Positions 8,170 to 16,172 of a stretch of DNA of 64,000 bases are shown piece by piece. Both the position numbers and the translations under genes were made by a program. The notes under the pieces are model-generated. The model was not told where the DNA came from. It did not search any database and was given only the letters and a program-made list of their open reading frames with translations. Source of the stretch: Maritalea porphyrae. GTDB lineage: Bacteria > Pseudomonadota > Alphaproteobacteria > Rhizobiales > Devosiaceae. Where the stretch lies: assembly GCF_030159895.1 (NCBI RefSeq), contig NZ_BSNI01000002.1, positions 2,320,306 through 2,384,305 of the forward strand, given 5' to 3'. The number at the start of each line of letters is the position of its first letter. Within the stretch, counting starts at the first letter, position 1.

Positions 8170-9528
8170 ATGCGCGATTCAAATTTCCTGAAAGAAAACA
8201 ACGCCAAACATATGTGGCACCCAATGGCGCACCCGGCTGACATGCGATCCAATCCGCCAAAAATGATCACCGGTGCTTCAGGCGTCGAGATTACCGACAT
8301 CGACGGGCACACAACCCTTGATGCTGTGGGCGGACTTTGGAATGCAAATCTTGGCTATTCAGTAGACAGCATCAAACACGCAATGACTGAGCAATTGATG
8401 GAATTGCCCTACTATTCCGCGTTCCGTGGCACCAGCAACGACAAGGCGGTTGAGCTGTCATATGAGTTGATGGAATGGTTTAAACCCGAAAAACTGGTGC
8501 GCGCCTTTTTCACCTCCGGCGGTTCAGATTCAGTTGAAACCTGCCTGCGCCTTGCCCGGCAATATCACAAAGTGCGCGGCGAAGGCGAACGCACCAAGTT
8601 CATTAGCCTCAAAAAGGGATATCACGGCACCCACTTTGGCGGCGCATCGGTGAATGGCAACGCAAATTTTAGACGCAATTACGAACCCCTGCTGCCGGGC
8701 TGTTTCCAACTCCCTGCCCCTTGGACCTATCGCAATCCGTTTGGCACAGACGACGCCCAAGAAATTGCCAATCGCATCATCGCGTTGATGGAAGAGGAAA
8801 TTGCGTTCCAAGGCGCGGATACTATTGCTGCAATGATTATGGAGCCGGTGCTGGGTGCTGGTGGCGTTATCGTGCCGCATGAGACATTCATGCCAATGGT
8901 GCGCGATGTTTGTGACAAGCACGGCATTTTGCTGATCGCGGACGAAGTCATTACCGCATTTGGGCGTACGGGTGACGTTCACGGTTCGCGCCTTTGGGGT
9001 GTTGCACCAGATATGATGTGTACTGCAAAAGCGGTCACAAACTCTTATTTTCCTTTTGGTGCGGCAATGATTGGCGAAAAAGTCGCCGAAGCCTTTGAAA
9101 GCAACAAAGACGCGACAGGCAGCATCGGCCATGGCTACACCTATTCAGCCCACCCGGTGGGTTGTGCGGCCGCTCTTGCAACCTTGGCCGAAACAAAAAA
9201 GGCCCGCGTTTGGGAAAACGCCAAGGACCGCGGCATTGAGTTACAAGCTGGCTTGGCCCAACTCAAAGATAAACACCAAATTGTCGGCGACACACGCGGC
9301 ATCGGCCTGATGGCGGCGGTGGAATTGGTTGCTGATCGAGACACAAAAGCGCCAGCATCAAAAGCGGCTGTCGGGGCGGCGTTTGACGGCGCTTATGAAG
9401 CAGGCGTGACCATCCGGGTGTCCGGCAACAACATTATATTGTCGCCTCCATTGGTCATCACCGCGACTGATGTTTCCCGAATTGTCGATGCAATTGATAA
9501 AGGGCTATCGGCTGCCGCCAACGCCTAG
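8170..9528 (+). CDS. Class III (omega) aminotransferase, PLP-dependent
   Basis: A 452-residue fold-type I enzyme. Visible features are the PLP-phosphate loop FTSGGSDSVET (114-124), the ring-stacking YHGTHFGG, the pyridinium-binding Asp258 in LIADEV and the Schiff-base Lys287 in CTAKAVTN. It transfers an amino group, commonly from an omega-amino acid or amine to pyruvate. ATG at 8170 is chosen because AGGGAG lies six bases upstream; an in-frame TTG at 8152 has no such support. It lies downstream of iclR and converges on hpaR. It could deaminate an amine such as dopamine or tyramine made by the decarboxylase at 13093-14502; taurine or beta-alanine type substrates are the main alternative. Confidence 0.88.
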   Translation: MRDSNFLKENNAKHMWHPMAHPADMRSNPPKMITGASGVEITDIDGHTTLDAVGGLWNANLGYSVDSIKHAMTEQLMELPYYSAFRGTSNDKAVELSYELMEWFKPEKLVRAFFTSGGSDSVETCLRLARQYHKVRGEGERTKFISLKKGYHGTHFGGASVNGNANFRRNYEPLLPGCFQLPAPWTYRNPFGTDDAQEIANRIIALMEEEIAFQGADTIAAMIMEPVLGAGGVIVPHETFMPMVRDVCDKHGILLIADEVITAFGRTGDVHGSRLWGVAPDMMCTAKAVTNSYFPFGAAMIGEKVAEAFESNKDATGSIGHGYTYSAHPVGCAAALATLAETKKARVWENAKDRGIELQAGLAQLKDKHQIVGDTRGIGLMAAVELVADRDTKAPASKAAVGAAFDGAYEAGVTIRVSGNNIILSPPLVITATDVSRIVDAIDKGLSAAANA

Positions 9529-9535
9529 CAATAAA

Positions 9536-9557
9536 GGCGTCGCTATTTGGCGACGCC
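9536..9557. terminator. Convergent hairpin between the aminotransferase and hpaR
   Basis: An eight-base-pair perfect stem, GGCGTCGC (9536-9543) with GCGACGCC (9550-9557), and a six-base loop. It follows the aminotransferase stop and overlaps the hpaR stop codon. Reading on the minus strand it is followed by TTTATT, so it is a plausible terminator for hpaR and a weaker one for the plus strand. Confidence 0.5.
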
Positions 9558-10016
9558 ATTCACGCTTGTTTGCAATTCGTCGAGTAGATCTACGAGCTGG
9601 CGCAGCTTTTCTTCGCCATAGGCGTCAACAAGATCGTGATAGATGGCAGCACCCTTTGGCGAAACCGTTGCAATAAAACGCATTCCCTCTTCGGTCGCAG
9701 AAAAAAGCATCCGCCGACCATCATCTTTGTCGCGTCGCCCTTCAATCCAACCGTTTGCCTCAAGCGTTTTCAGCATCCGCGTCAAGCTTGGGGGCAAAAT
9801 GCAGGCATGATGCGCCAGATGGCTCGCATCCAGCTCGCCCATTTCACTAAGAACCCGCAATACACGCCATTGCTGCTCTGTCAGCCCGTGCGCTGCTAAC
9901 ATGGGCCGAAAATGTGCCATAACCGCTTCGCGCGCTCGCAACAACACAATGGGCAATGACCGATTTGTAGTTTCCAATAATTGCTCTGACGTCATGCTGT
10001 GATTCTCATTTTCCAT
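9543..10016 (-). CDS. hpaR: HpaR, MarR-family repressor of homoprotocatechuate degradation
   Basis: A 157-residue MarR-type winged-helix protein. The recognition region is around residues 65-100 (SHLAHHACILPPSLTRMLKTL), followed by the wing with KDDGRRMLFSAT. MarR proteins of this subgroup repress hpa meta-cleavage genes and are released by hydroxyphenylacetates. The gene is divergent from hpaF, and a perfect palindrome overlaps the candidate hpaF -10 element, as expected for repression. A start at the internal ATG (MTSEQLL) is also possible. The call rests on family look plus location next to the complete hpa operon. Confidence 0.88.
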   Translation of the reverse strand: MENENHSMTSEQLLETTNRSLPIVLLRAREAVMAHFRPMLAAHGLTEQQWRVLRVLSEMGELDASHLAHHACILPPSLTRMLKTLEANGWIEGRRDKDDGRRMLFSATEEGMRFIATVSPKGAAIYHDLVDAYGEEKLRQLVDLLDELQTSVNGVAK

Positions 10017-10073
10017 ATACTAGGGTTTGCTGAAATCTCACGAATTTGCAAGAAAACATACCAATTGCGCATA

Positions 10074-10107
10074 TTGACAATACCAACAGGTTTACTTAAC
10101 ATGTTAA
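10074..10107 (+). promoter_or_regulatory. hpaF promoter with overlapping HpaR operator candidate
   Basis: A -35 box TTGACA at 10074-10079 is followed after 17 bases by the -10-like TAACAT at 10097-10102. The perfect 12-bp palindrome TTAACATGTTAA at 10096-10107 covers this -10. A repressor bound there would block RNA polymerase, which fits control by the divergently encoded HpaR. The sequence elements are seen; binding is inferred. Confidence 0.65.
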
Positions 10108-10122
10108 TTGTTAGGAGCGAAT

Positions 10123-10515
10123 ATGCCACACCTTCAACTTCAGTATTCTGACAATTTGCCCAGCCGCATTGATTTCGCGCAACTGTGCCGGGATCTAAAT
10201 TCAACGCTCGCCGACACTCAATTATTTCCTGTTGGGGGCATTCGCGTCCGCGCCATTCCCGTCGCCGTATATTCTATCGCCGATAATCACGAAGAGAATA
10301 GTTTCTTGGACGCTGTATTGCGCATCGGCGTTGGCAGGTCACAAGAGCAAAAAAACATGGTCGGCAACAAGCTGACGGAGAAGCTCGAAGCAAAATGCAC
10401 CAATTTGCTCGCGACCCCCCATTTCGCTTTGTCGCTCGAGATTGTCGAGATCAATCCAGAGTTCAGCTGGAAAACCAACTCCATTCACCCGCGCCTGAAA
10501 AACCAACCCAAATAG
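10123..10515 (+). CDS. hpaF: 5-carboxymethyl-2-hydroxymuconate isomerase HpaF
   Basis: A 130-residue tautomerase-superfamily enzyme of the CHMI type. The N-terminal MPHL exposes Pro2 after methionine removal, which is the catalytic base in this family. It isomerises 5-carboxymethyl-2-hydroxymuconate in the 3,4-dihydroxyphenylacetate meta-cleavage pathway in the cytoplasm. ATG at 10123 is supported by TAGGAG five bases upstream and by the need for proline at position two. It is the first gene of the operon and is followed by hpaE after 10 bases. Confidence 0.92.
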   Translation: MPHLQLQYSDNLPSRIDFAQLCRDLNSTLADTQLFPVGGIRVRAIPVAVYSIADNHEENSFLDAVLRIGVGRSQEQKNMVGNKLTEKLEAKCTNLLATPHFALSLEIVEINPEFSWKTNSIHPRLKNQPK

Positions 10516-10525
10516 GACTGATTTT

Positions 10526-12043
10526 ATGACCAGTTTTCAATCCAACTTGGATAAAGCCAATCGCTATTTGGAACGTTTCCGCGCTGAAGGTGTAAGCAAC
10601 TACATCAATGGGGAAGCATGCCCCGCACAAGATGGCGCAACCTTTGAAAACATCACCCCGATTGATCTTACAAAACTTTGCGACGTCGCACGCGGCAAAG
10701 CCGCAGACATTGACCTTGCCGCGAAAGCAGCACACGCCGCTTTCAAAAACTGGTCCACAACGCCCGGCACCGAGCGCAAGCGCATTTTGCACGCAATCGC
10801 TGATGGCATTGAAGCACGGGCGGAAGAAATCGCCCTAATTGAGACAATGGACACCGGCCAGTCTATGCGCTTCATGTCAAAAGCAGCCCTGCGCGGCGCG
10901 GAAAACTTTAGGTTTTTTGCTGACCGTGCGCCAATGGCGCAAGATGGCCAGTCGTTGCGTAAAGAAGGTCAGATCAACATGACCACGCGCAGCGCTATTG
11001 GTCCAGTGGGCGTCATCACCCCGTGGAACACGCCCTTCATGTTGTCCACCTGGAAGATCGCCCCTGCATTAGCCGCCGGCTGCACAATTGTGCACAAACC
11101 AGCAGAGTTTTCGCCCATAACAGCGCGCCTGCTTGTGGAAATCGCCGAAGAAGCGGGCCTACCAAAAGGCGTATGGAACCTTGTGAACGGGTTTGGCGAG
11201 GATGCAGGCAAAGCATTGACCGAACACAAATTGATCAAAGCAATTGGATTTGTCGGCGAAAGCCGCACCGGATCAATGATTATGGCGCAAGGCGCACCAA
11301 CCTTGAAACGCGTACACTTTGAACTGGGCGGCAAGAACCCCGTCATCGTGTTCGAAGATGCTGACCTAGACCGCGCCGCCGAAGCCGCTGTGTTCATGAT
11401 CTATTCGCTCAATGGCGAACGCTGCACTTCGTCATCACGGCTACTGGTGGAACAATCGATCTACGAGCAATTCACCGCTAAAGTTGCACAAAAAGCCAGC
11501 CAAATCAAAGTCGGGCATCCGCTTGATCCCGCAACGACCATTGGCCCATTAATCCATCCAGAGCATGAGAAAAAAGTGCTCAGCTATTTCGACATCGCCA
11601 AGCAAGATGGGGTGACCATCGCTTTGGGCGGCAAAAAACATGATGGGCCAGGCGGCGGCTGCTATGTGCAACCGACATTGTTCACCAATGCCAACAACAA
11701 TATGCGGATCGCGCAAGAAGAAATATTTGGACCGGTACTCGCCGCTATTCCATTCAAAGATGAAACCGAAGCATTGGAAATTGCGAACGACATTGATTAT
11801 GGCCTTGCAGGCTATGTCTGGACCAATGACGTCACTCGCGCCTTCCGTGTGTCCGATCAATTGCAAGCGGGCATGGTGTGGGTAAACTCCGAAAACTCCC
11901 GACACCTGCCCTCACCCTTTGGCGGCGTCAAGTCATCAGGCATTGGTCGAGATGGCGGCGATTGGTCGTTTGACTTCTACATGGAAACAAAAAATGTCGC
12001 GTTTGCGACAACTGATCACAGAATCCCAAAATTAGGTGGATGA
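10526..12043 (+). CDS. hpaE: 5-carboxymethyl-2-hydroxymuconate semialdehyde dehydrogenase HpaE
   Basis: A 505-residue aldehyde dehydrogenase with Asn168 in PWNTP, Glu266 in FELGGK and nucleophile Cys300 in NGERCTSSS. It oxidises the ring-cleavage product of homoprotocatechuate with NAD to 5-carboxymethyl-2-hydroxymuconate, the substrate of HpaF. It is distinguished from generic aldehyde dehydrogenases by its place between hpaF and hpaD and by the ERCTSSSR motif common in HpaE and related muconic semialdehyde enzymes. The next gene begins after 60 bases in which nothing special is seen. Confidence 0.93.
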   Translation: MTSFQSNLDKANRYLERFRAEGVSNYINGEACPAQDGATFENITPIDLTKLCDVARGKAADIDLAAKAAHAAFKNWSTTPGTERKRILHAIADGIEARAEEIALIETMDTGQSMRFMSKAALRGAENFRFFADRAPMAQDGQSLRKEGQINMTTRSAIGPVGVITPWNTPFMLSTWKIAPALAAGCTIVHKPAEFSPITARLLVEIAEEAGLPKGVWNLVNGFGEDAGKALTEHKLIKAIGFVGESRTGSMIMAQGAPTLKRVHFELGGKNPVIVFEDADLDRAAEAAVFMIYSLNGERCTSSSRLLVEQSIYEQFTAKVAQKASQIKVGHPLDPATTIGPLIHPEHEKKVLSYFDIAKQDGVTIALGGKKHDGPGGGCYVQPTLFTNANNNMRIAQEEIFGPVLAAIPFKDETEALEIANDIDYGLAGYVWTNDVTRAFRVSDQLQAGMVWVNSENSRHLPSPFGGVKSSGIGRDGGDWSFDFYMETKNVAFATTDHRIPKLGG

Positions 12044-12103
12044 TCGCAAAATACAATGCGAGCATGTGGGAGAGTCATGCGCGCGAACAGTTGAGGAAAA
12101 TTC

Positions 12104-13084
12104 ATGCCATTGCCAGAGCATAATCTTTATCCGCCCTTCAATGTGCTGCGCCTAAGCCATGTTGAATTCGTCGTAACCGATTTGGCAGCCAGCCGCGCAT
12201 TCTATGTTGATACATTGGGCCTACAAGTCACCCACGAAGACGAGAATGAAATTTATCTACGTGCCATGGAAGAGCGCGGTCACCATTGCATCATCTTGCA
12301 AAAGGGCGAGAAAGCCCAAGCCAATGTTTTGGGCTTCAAGGTCTATGACGAGCCAGAACTGGACAAGGCAGAGAGTTATTTCCAATCAAAGGGCCGTCCA
12401 ACCGAATGGATTGAACGCCCATTCCAGGGTCGGACACTTCGCACATCAGATTGTCATGGTATTCCGCTTGAGTTCTATTTCAAAATGGATCGGTTGGAAC
12501 CGATTCACCAGAAATACAAGCTCTATAATGGGGTGAAGCCGCTGCGCATCGATCACTTCAACGTATTCTCGCAAAATGTCGATGAAAGCGTTGCCTTCTA
12601 CGCAGACTTTGGCTTCCGCACCACCGAATATACCGAAGACGAGGAAAGCAAACGCCTTTGGGCCGCGTGGATGCACCGCAAAGGCGGCGTGCACGACATG
12701 GCTTTCACAAACGGTCTAGGCCCGCGCCTGCACCACACCGCTTTTTGGGTACCAAACCCACTCAACATTATCGACCTGCTCGATTTGATGTCGACCACTG
12801 GTTATGTCGCAAATATTGAGCGCGGCCCCGGCCGGCACGGCATTTCAAATGCGTTTTTCTTGTATATCTTGGACCCAGACGGTCACCGAATTGAAATTTA
12901 TTGCTCAGACTATCAAACAGTTGACCCGGACCTTGAGCCAATCAAATGGGACCTAAAAGACCCACAGCGCCAAACCTTGTGGGGAGCGGCAGCGCCGCGC
13001 AGCTGGTTTGAACATGGCAGCACTTTCGCCAATGTGGAGCCCGTGATGTCTGATCTGAACGCCACACCAATCATTGCGCCATAG
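12104..13084 (+). CDS. hpaD: 3,4-dihydroxyphenylacetate 2,3-dioxygenase HpaD
   Basis: A 326-residue type I (vicinal oxygen chelate) extradiol dioxygenase with two tandem domains, residues about 15-125 and 145-270. The metal triad is visible in the second domain: His151 (IDHFN), His211 (LHHTAF) and Glu264 (HRIEIY); His197 (HDMAF) matches the catalytic His of homoprotocatechuate dioxygenases. It opens the catechol ring of 3,4-dihydroxyphenylacetate using oxygen. A GAGG ribosome site precedes the ATG. The type differs from the smaller class III HpaD of Escherichia coli and resembles the enzymes of Arthrobacter and Brevibacterium. Confidence 0.93.
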   Translation: MPLPEHNLYPPFNVLRLSHVEFVVTDLAASRAFYVDTLGLQVTHEDENEIYLRAMEERGHHCIILQKGEKAQANVLGFKVYDEPELDKAESYFQSKGRPTEWIERPFQGRTLRTSDCHGIPLEFYFKMDRLEPIHQKYKLYNGVKPLRIDHFNVFSQNVDESVAFYADFGFRTTEYTEDEESKRLWAAWMHRKGGVHDMAFTNGLGPRLHHTAFWVPNPLNIIDLLDLMSTTGYVANIERGPGRHGISNAFFLYILDPDGHRIEIYCSDYQTVDPDLEPIKWDLKDPQRQTLWGAAAPRSWFEHGSTFANVEPVMSDLNATPIIAP

Positions 13085-13092
13085 GAGCATTT

Positions 13093-14502
13093 ATGGACTG
13101 GAACCAATTCCGCCAATGGGGCAAACGCTTTGTCGATTGGGGCGCAGACTATCGCGAAAACCTGCGCGACCGCCCCGTACGGGCGCAAACAAAGCCCGGC
13201 GAAATTATTGCGCAACTCCCAGACACCCCGCCTGAACAGGGCGAAGATATGGAAGCGATCTTTGCTGATTTTGAAGAAAAAATGATGCCCGGCATCACCC
13301 ATTGGCAGCACCCGCGGTTCTTTGCGTACTTTCCGGCCAATGCCGCTCCAGCTTCTGTGTTGGCTGAAATGTTGGTCAATTCAATCGCGGCGCAGTGCAT
13401 GTTGTGGCAAACATCACCTGCCGCCACAGAAGTTGAGACAAAAGTCCTTGATTGGTTGCGCCAAGCCATTGGCCTGCCCTCTGGGTTTACAGGCGTGATC
13501 CAAGACAGCGCCTCTTCAGCCACCCTCGCCGCCGTTTTGACCATGCGCGAACGCGCACTGAACTGGCAAGGCAACACAAAAGGATTGGCTGCGCACAAGC
13601 AGCTGCGCATTTATTGCTCTGACCAGGTGCACACCTCCATTGACCGCGCTATTTGGGTTGCGGGCATCGGCGAAGAAAACTTGGTCCGCATTCCGCACAA
13701 GGGCAAATTGCGCGGCATGGATGTGGACGCACTCAAAAAAGCAATCGCCGAAGATCGCGCCGCTGGTTTCATCCCTGCAGGTATCATAGCCTGCGTTGGC
13801 GGTACGTCTGTCGGCTCAACCGACAATATTGCAGACGTTATTGCTGTCGCCAAAGCTGAAGACCTATATACGCATATTGATGCGGCATGGGCCGGTGCGG
13901 CAATGATTTGCCCCGAGTTCCGTCATTTCTGGACGGGCATTGAAGGCGCTGACAGTATTGTCTTCAACCCGCACAAATGGCTGGGCGCACAATTTGATTG
14001 TTCTGCCCATTTCGTTGCTGATCCTGACGCACTTGTCAGCACGCTGGCGATCAAACCGGAATATCTCAAGACCCACGGCACCGATGGCATCATCAATTAT
14101 TCTGAATGGTCCGTACCGCTAGGTCGGCGTTTTCGCGCGCTCAAAATCTGGTTCTTGCTACGTGCATATGGGCTTCAGGGTTTGCGCCAAATGATCCGCA
14201 ACCATGTGGATTGGTCGCAGCAGCTTTTTGACAAATTGTCTGCTCATCCTGACTTTGAAATGATCACGGAGCCGATGCTATCGCTGTTCAGCTTCCGCTA
14301 TGCGCCAAAAGGGGTTGATGATCTTGATGCGCTCAATTTGAAGCTGATCACCAACATCAATAATGATGGTCGCATCTACCTCACCCAAACAAAAATTGAG
14401 GGGCAATTTGTCATCCGCTTCCAGTGCGGTTCTTTCGATATGGAACAACGCGATATGGAATTTGCATACGATGTGATCACACAAATGGCAGCGCAGCTAT
14501 GA
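13093..14502 (+). CDS. Aromatic-L-amino-acid decarboxylase (PLP, group II)
   Basis: A 469-residue DOPA decarboxylase-type enzyme. It has the substrate signature HWQHPRFFAYFP (70-81), PLP-stacking His180 (DQVHTS), Asp263 (HIDAAWAG) and Schiff-base Lys295 (NPHKW). The loop Tyr324 (KPEYLK) corresponds to Tyr332 of mammalian DOPA decarboxylase. Tyr at this place and His180 are typical of decarboxylases, whereas related aldehyde synthases carry Phe or Asn. It should convert DOPA, tyrosine, phenylalanine or tryptophan to the amine and CO2. It lies inside the hpa operon, eight bases after hpaD and overlapping hpaG by four bases. It is not a standard hpa gene, so it probably feeds an arylethylamine into the pathway. 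The true substrate is unknown. Confidence 0.9.
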   Translation: MDWNQFRQWGKRFVDWGADYRENLRDRPVRAQTKPGEIIAQLPDTPPEQGEDMEAIFADFEEKMMPGITHWQHPRFFAYFPANAAPASVLAEMLVNSIAAQCMLWQTSPAATEVETKVLDWLRQAIGLPSGFTGVIQDSASSATLAAVLTMRERALNWQGNTKGLAAHKQLRIYCSDQVHTSIDRAIWVAGIGEENLVRIPHKGKLRGMDVDALKKAIAEDRAAGFIPAGIIACVGGTSVGSTDNIADVIAVAKAEDLYTHIDAAWAGAAMICPEFRHFWTGIEGADSIVFNPHKWLGAQFDCSAHFVADPDALVSTLAIKPEYLKTHGTDGIINYSEWSVPLGRRFRALKIWFLLRAYGLQGLRQMIRNHVDWSQQLFDKLSAHPDFEMITEPMLSLFSFRYAPKGVDDLDALNLKLITNINNDGRIYLTQTKIEGQFVIRFQCGSFDMEQRDMEFAYDVITQMAAQL

Positions 14503-15362
14503 TGGATAGATTTATCTCCTACACCATCAAGGGCACGCCGATGTGGGGCGCAACTGATGGCAAAGACATTGTCGACCTATCGCCCCTCATGACACAATTT
14601 CCAACCTTGCGCGATGTGTTCCAGCTCAATGCCCAGAACGAAGCACTTGAATTGGCAGAAAAGTGCGAGATTTCGCGTGAATTGACCGGAACAGTTCTCG
14701 ACATTCCAATACCAAATCCGGGCAAGATCATCTGCGTTGGTGTCAACTTCCCGGCCCGCAATGAAGAGTATAAAGATGGGCAAGAGGCCCCTCCAAACAT
14801 GTCTTTGTTTGTGCGTTTTCCAAGCTCTTTCACCGGCCACAATTCACCGCTAATCCGACCAAAAGCTTCGCACCAACTCGACTATGAAGGCGAAATTGCA
14901 ATCGTCATTGGCAAAGGCGGTCGGCACATTTCGCAACGTGAATCTCTTGATCACATTGCAGCCCTAACCATTTGTAACGAAGGCACAATTCGCGACTGGG
15001 TACGCCACGCAAAATTCAACGTCACGCAAGGCAAGAACTTCGACAAATCTGGCGCCATGGGCCCTTGGCTTGTGCCATTCAGCAATCCGCAACAGGTTGA
15101 AAACGCAGACATTATCACCCGCGTAAATGGCGAAATCCGCCAACAAGACAATACGACTCGCATGTTGTTCCCGATCCGTAAGCAAATCGAATATATCTCC
15201 ACATTTACCACACTTGAACCCGGCGACATCATCGTCACCGGCACACCAACAGGCGCTGGCGCGCGGCTGGACCCTCCGCAGTTCTTAAAGCCCGGAGATA
15301 ATATTGAAGTTGAAGTGTCCGGCGTGGGCACGCTCATCAACGGCGTTGAGGATGAGCAATGA
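14499..15362 (+). CDS. hpaG: Fumarylacetoacetate hydrolase family protein, HpaG-like decarboxylase/isomerase
   Basis: A 287-residue FAH-fold enzyme. It shows the family core GKIICVGVNF, the acidic metal ligands in LDYEGEIAIVIG and the closing GDIIVTGTPTGAG. In the hpa pathway this family decarboxylates 5-oxopent-3-ene-1,2,5-tricarboxylate and isomerises the product. The Escherichia coli HpaG is a fusion of two FAH domains of about 430 residues; here only one domain is present. The start ATG at 14499 overlaps the decarboxylase stop; an ATG three bases later is also possible. Downstream hpaH overlaps by four bases. Assignment to hpaG is by family and operon position. Confidence 0.88.
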   Translation: MMDRFISYTIKGTPMWGATDGKDIVDLSPLMTQFPTLRDVFQLNAQNEALELAEKCEISRELTGTVLDIPIPNPGKIICVGVNFPARNEEYKDGQEAPPNMSLFVRFPSSFTGHNSPLIRPKASHQLDYEGEIAIVIGKGGRHISQRESLDHIAALTICNEGTIRDWVRHAKFNVTQGKNFDKSGAMGPWLVPFSNPQQVENADIITRVNGEIRQQDNTTRMLFPIRKQIEYISTFTTLEPGDIIVTGTPTGAGARLDPPQFLKPGDNIEVEVSGVGTLINGVEDEQ

Positions 15363-16156
15363 CACCGGAGCAAATCCAAACAGCCGCTGACGCCCTGTTT
15401 ACGGCAGAGAAATCGCGCCAACAAACGGGCCTGATCTCACTCGCCCACCCGGACATGACAATGGATGATGCCTACGCCATTCAGTCTGCACTCGTTGGGA
15501 AGAAGCTTGAAGCAGGCGGCAAACAGCGCGGCTGGAAAATCGGTCTAACATCGAAAGCCATGCAATCTGCTCTGGGCATCGACATTCCGGACAGTGGTAT
15601 TTTGTTTGAGGATATGTTCTTCGCCGACGGCGGCCAAATTCCGCGCAACCGCTTCATCCAACCACGCATTGAGGCAGAGATTGCCTTTGTGATGAAATCT
15701 GCAATCACCGGACCAGATATCACCCGTGAAGACGTGATTGCCGCAACGGATTATGTCTGCCCGTCCCTCGAGATTTTGGACACGCGCATATTGCGCCAAG
15801 ATCCATCAACCGGAACACCGCGCAAAATCTTTGATACGATAGCCGACAATGCAGCGAACGCTGGAATTGTGCTTGGCGAGCAAAAGCACGGGATTGACGC
15901 GTTCGACCTACGCTGGGTCGGCGCAATTGTTGCCACGAATGATGAAGTTGAAGAAACCGGCCTTGGCGCAGGTGTTCTCAATGACCCAGTGATGGGCATT
16001 GTCTGGCTCGCTAATCGTCTGGCACAATATAATCAGTCTATTAGCGCAGGTGACGTCGTACTTTCCGGTTCATTTATTCGGCCAGTTGAAACACAGCACG
16101 GCGACAAAATTCATGCAGACTTTGGACCGTTCGGTCATGTCAATTGCACATTCTAG
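15359..16156 (+). CDS. hpaH: 2-oxo-hept-4-ene-1,7-dioate hydratase HpaH
   Basis: A 265-residue hydratase/decarboxylase of the HpaH/MhpD family. Family features visible are WKIGLTSKAMQ (about 60-70), SGILFEDMFF, the metal-ligand stretch PRIEAEIAFVM and the C-terminal GDVVLSGSF. It hydrates 2-oxo-hept-4-ene-1,7-dioate to the 4-hydroxy compound that HpaI cleaves. It starts within the hpaG stop region with a four-base overlap and is followed by hpaI after 16 bases. Confidence 0.93.
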   Translation: MTPEQIQTAADALFTAEKSRQQTGLISLAHPDMTMDDAYAIQSALVGKKLEAGGKQRGWKIGLTSKAMQSALGIDIPDSGILFEDMFFADGGQIPRNRFIQPRIEAEIAFVMKSAITGPDITREDVIAATDYVCPSLEILDTRILRQDPSTGTPRKIFDTIADNAANAGIVLGEQKHGIDAFDLRWVGAIVATNDEVEETGLGAGVLNDPVMGIVWLANRLAQYNQSISAGDVVLSGSFIRPVETQHGDKIHADFGPFGHVNCTF

Positions 16157-16172
16157 AACTTGAGGAAACCAA

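Noticed and set aside
8530-9132. 200-residue open frame on the minus strand inside the aminotransferase
   Set aside because: It is a mirror frame of a clearly conserved gene, rich in His, Arg and Cys, with no ribosome site or family features.
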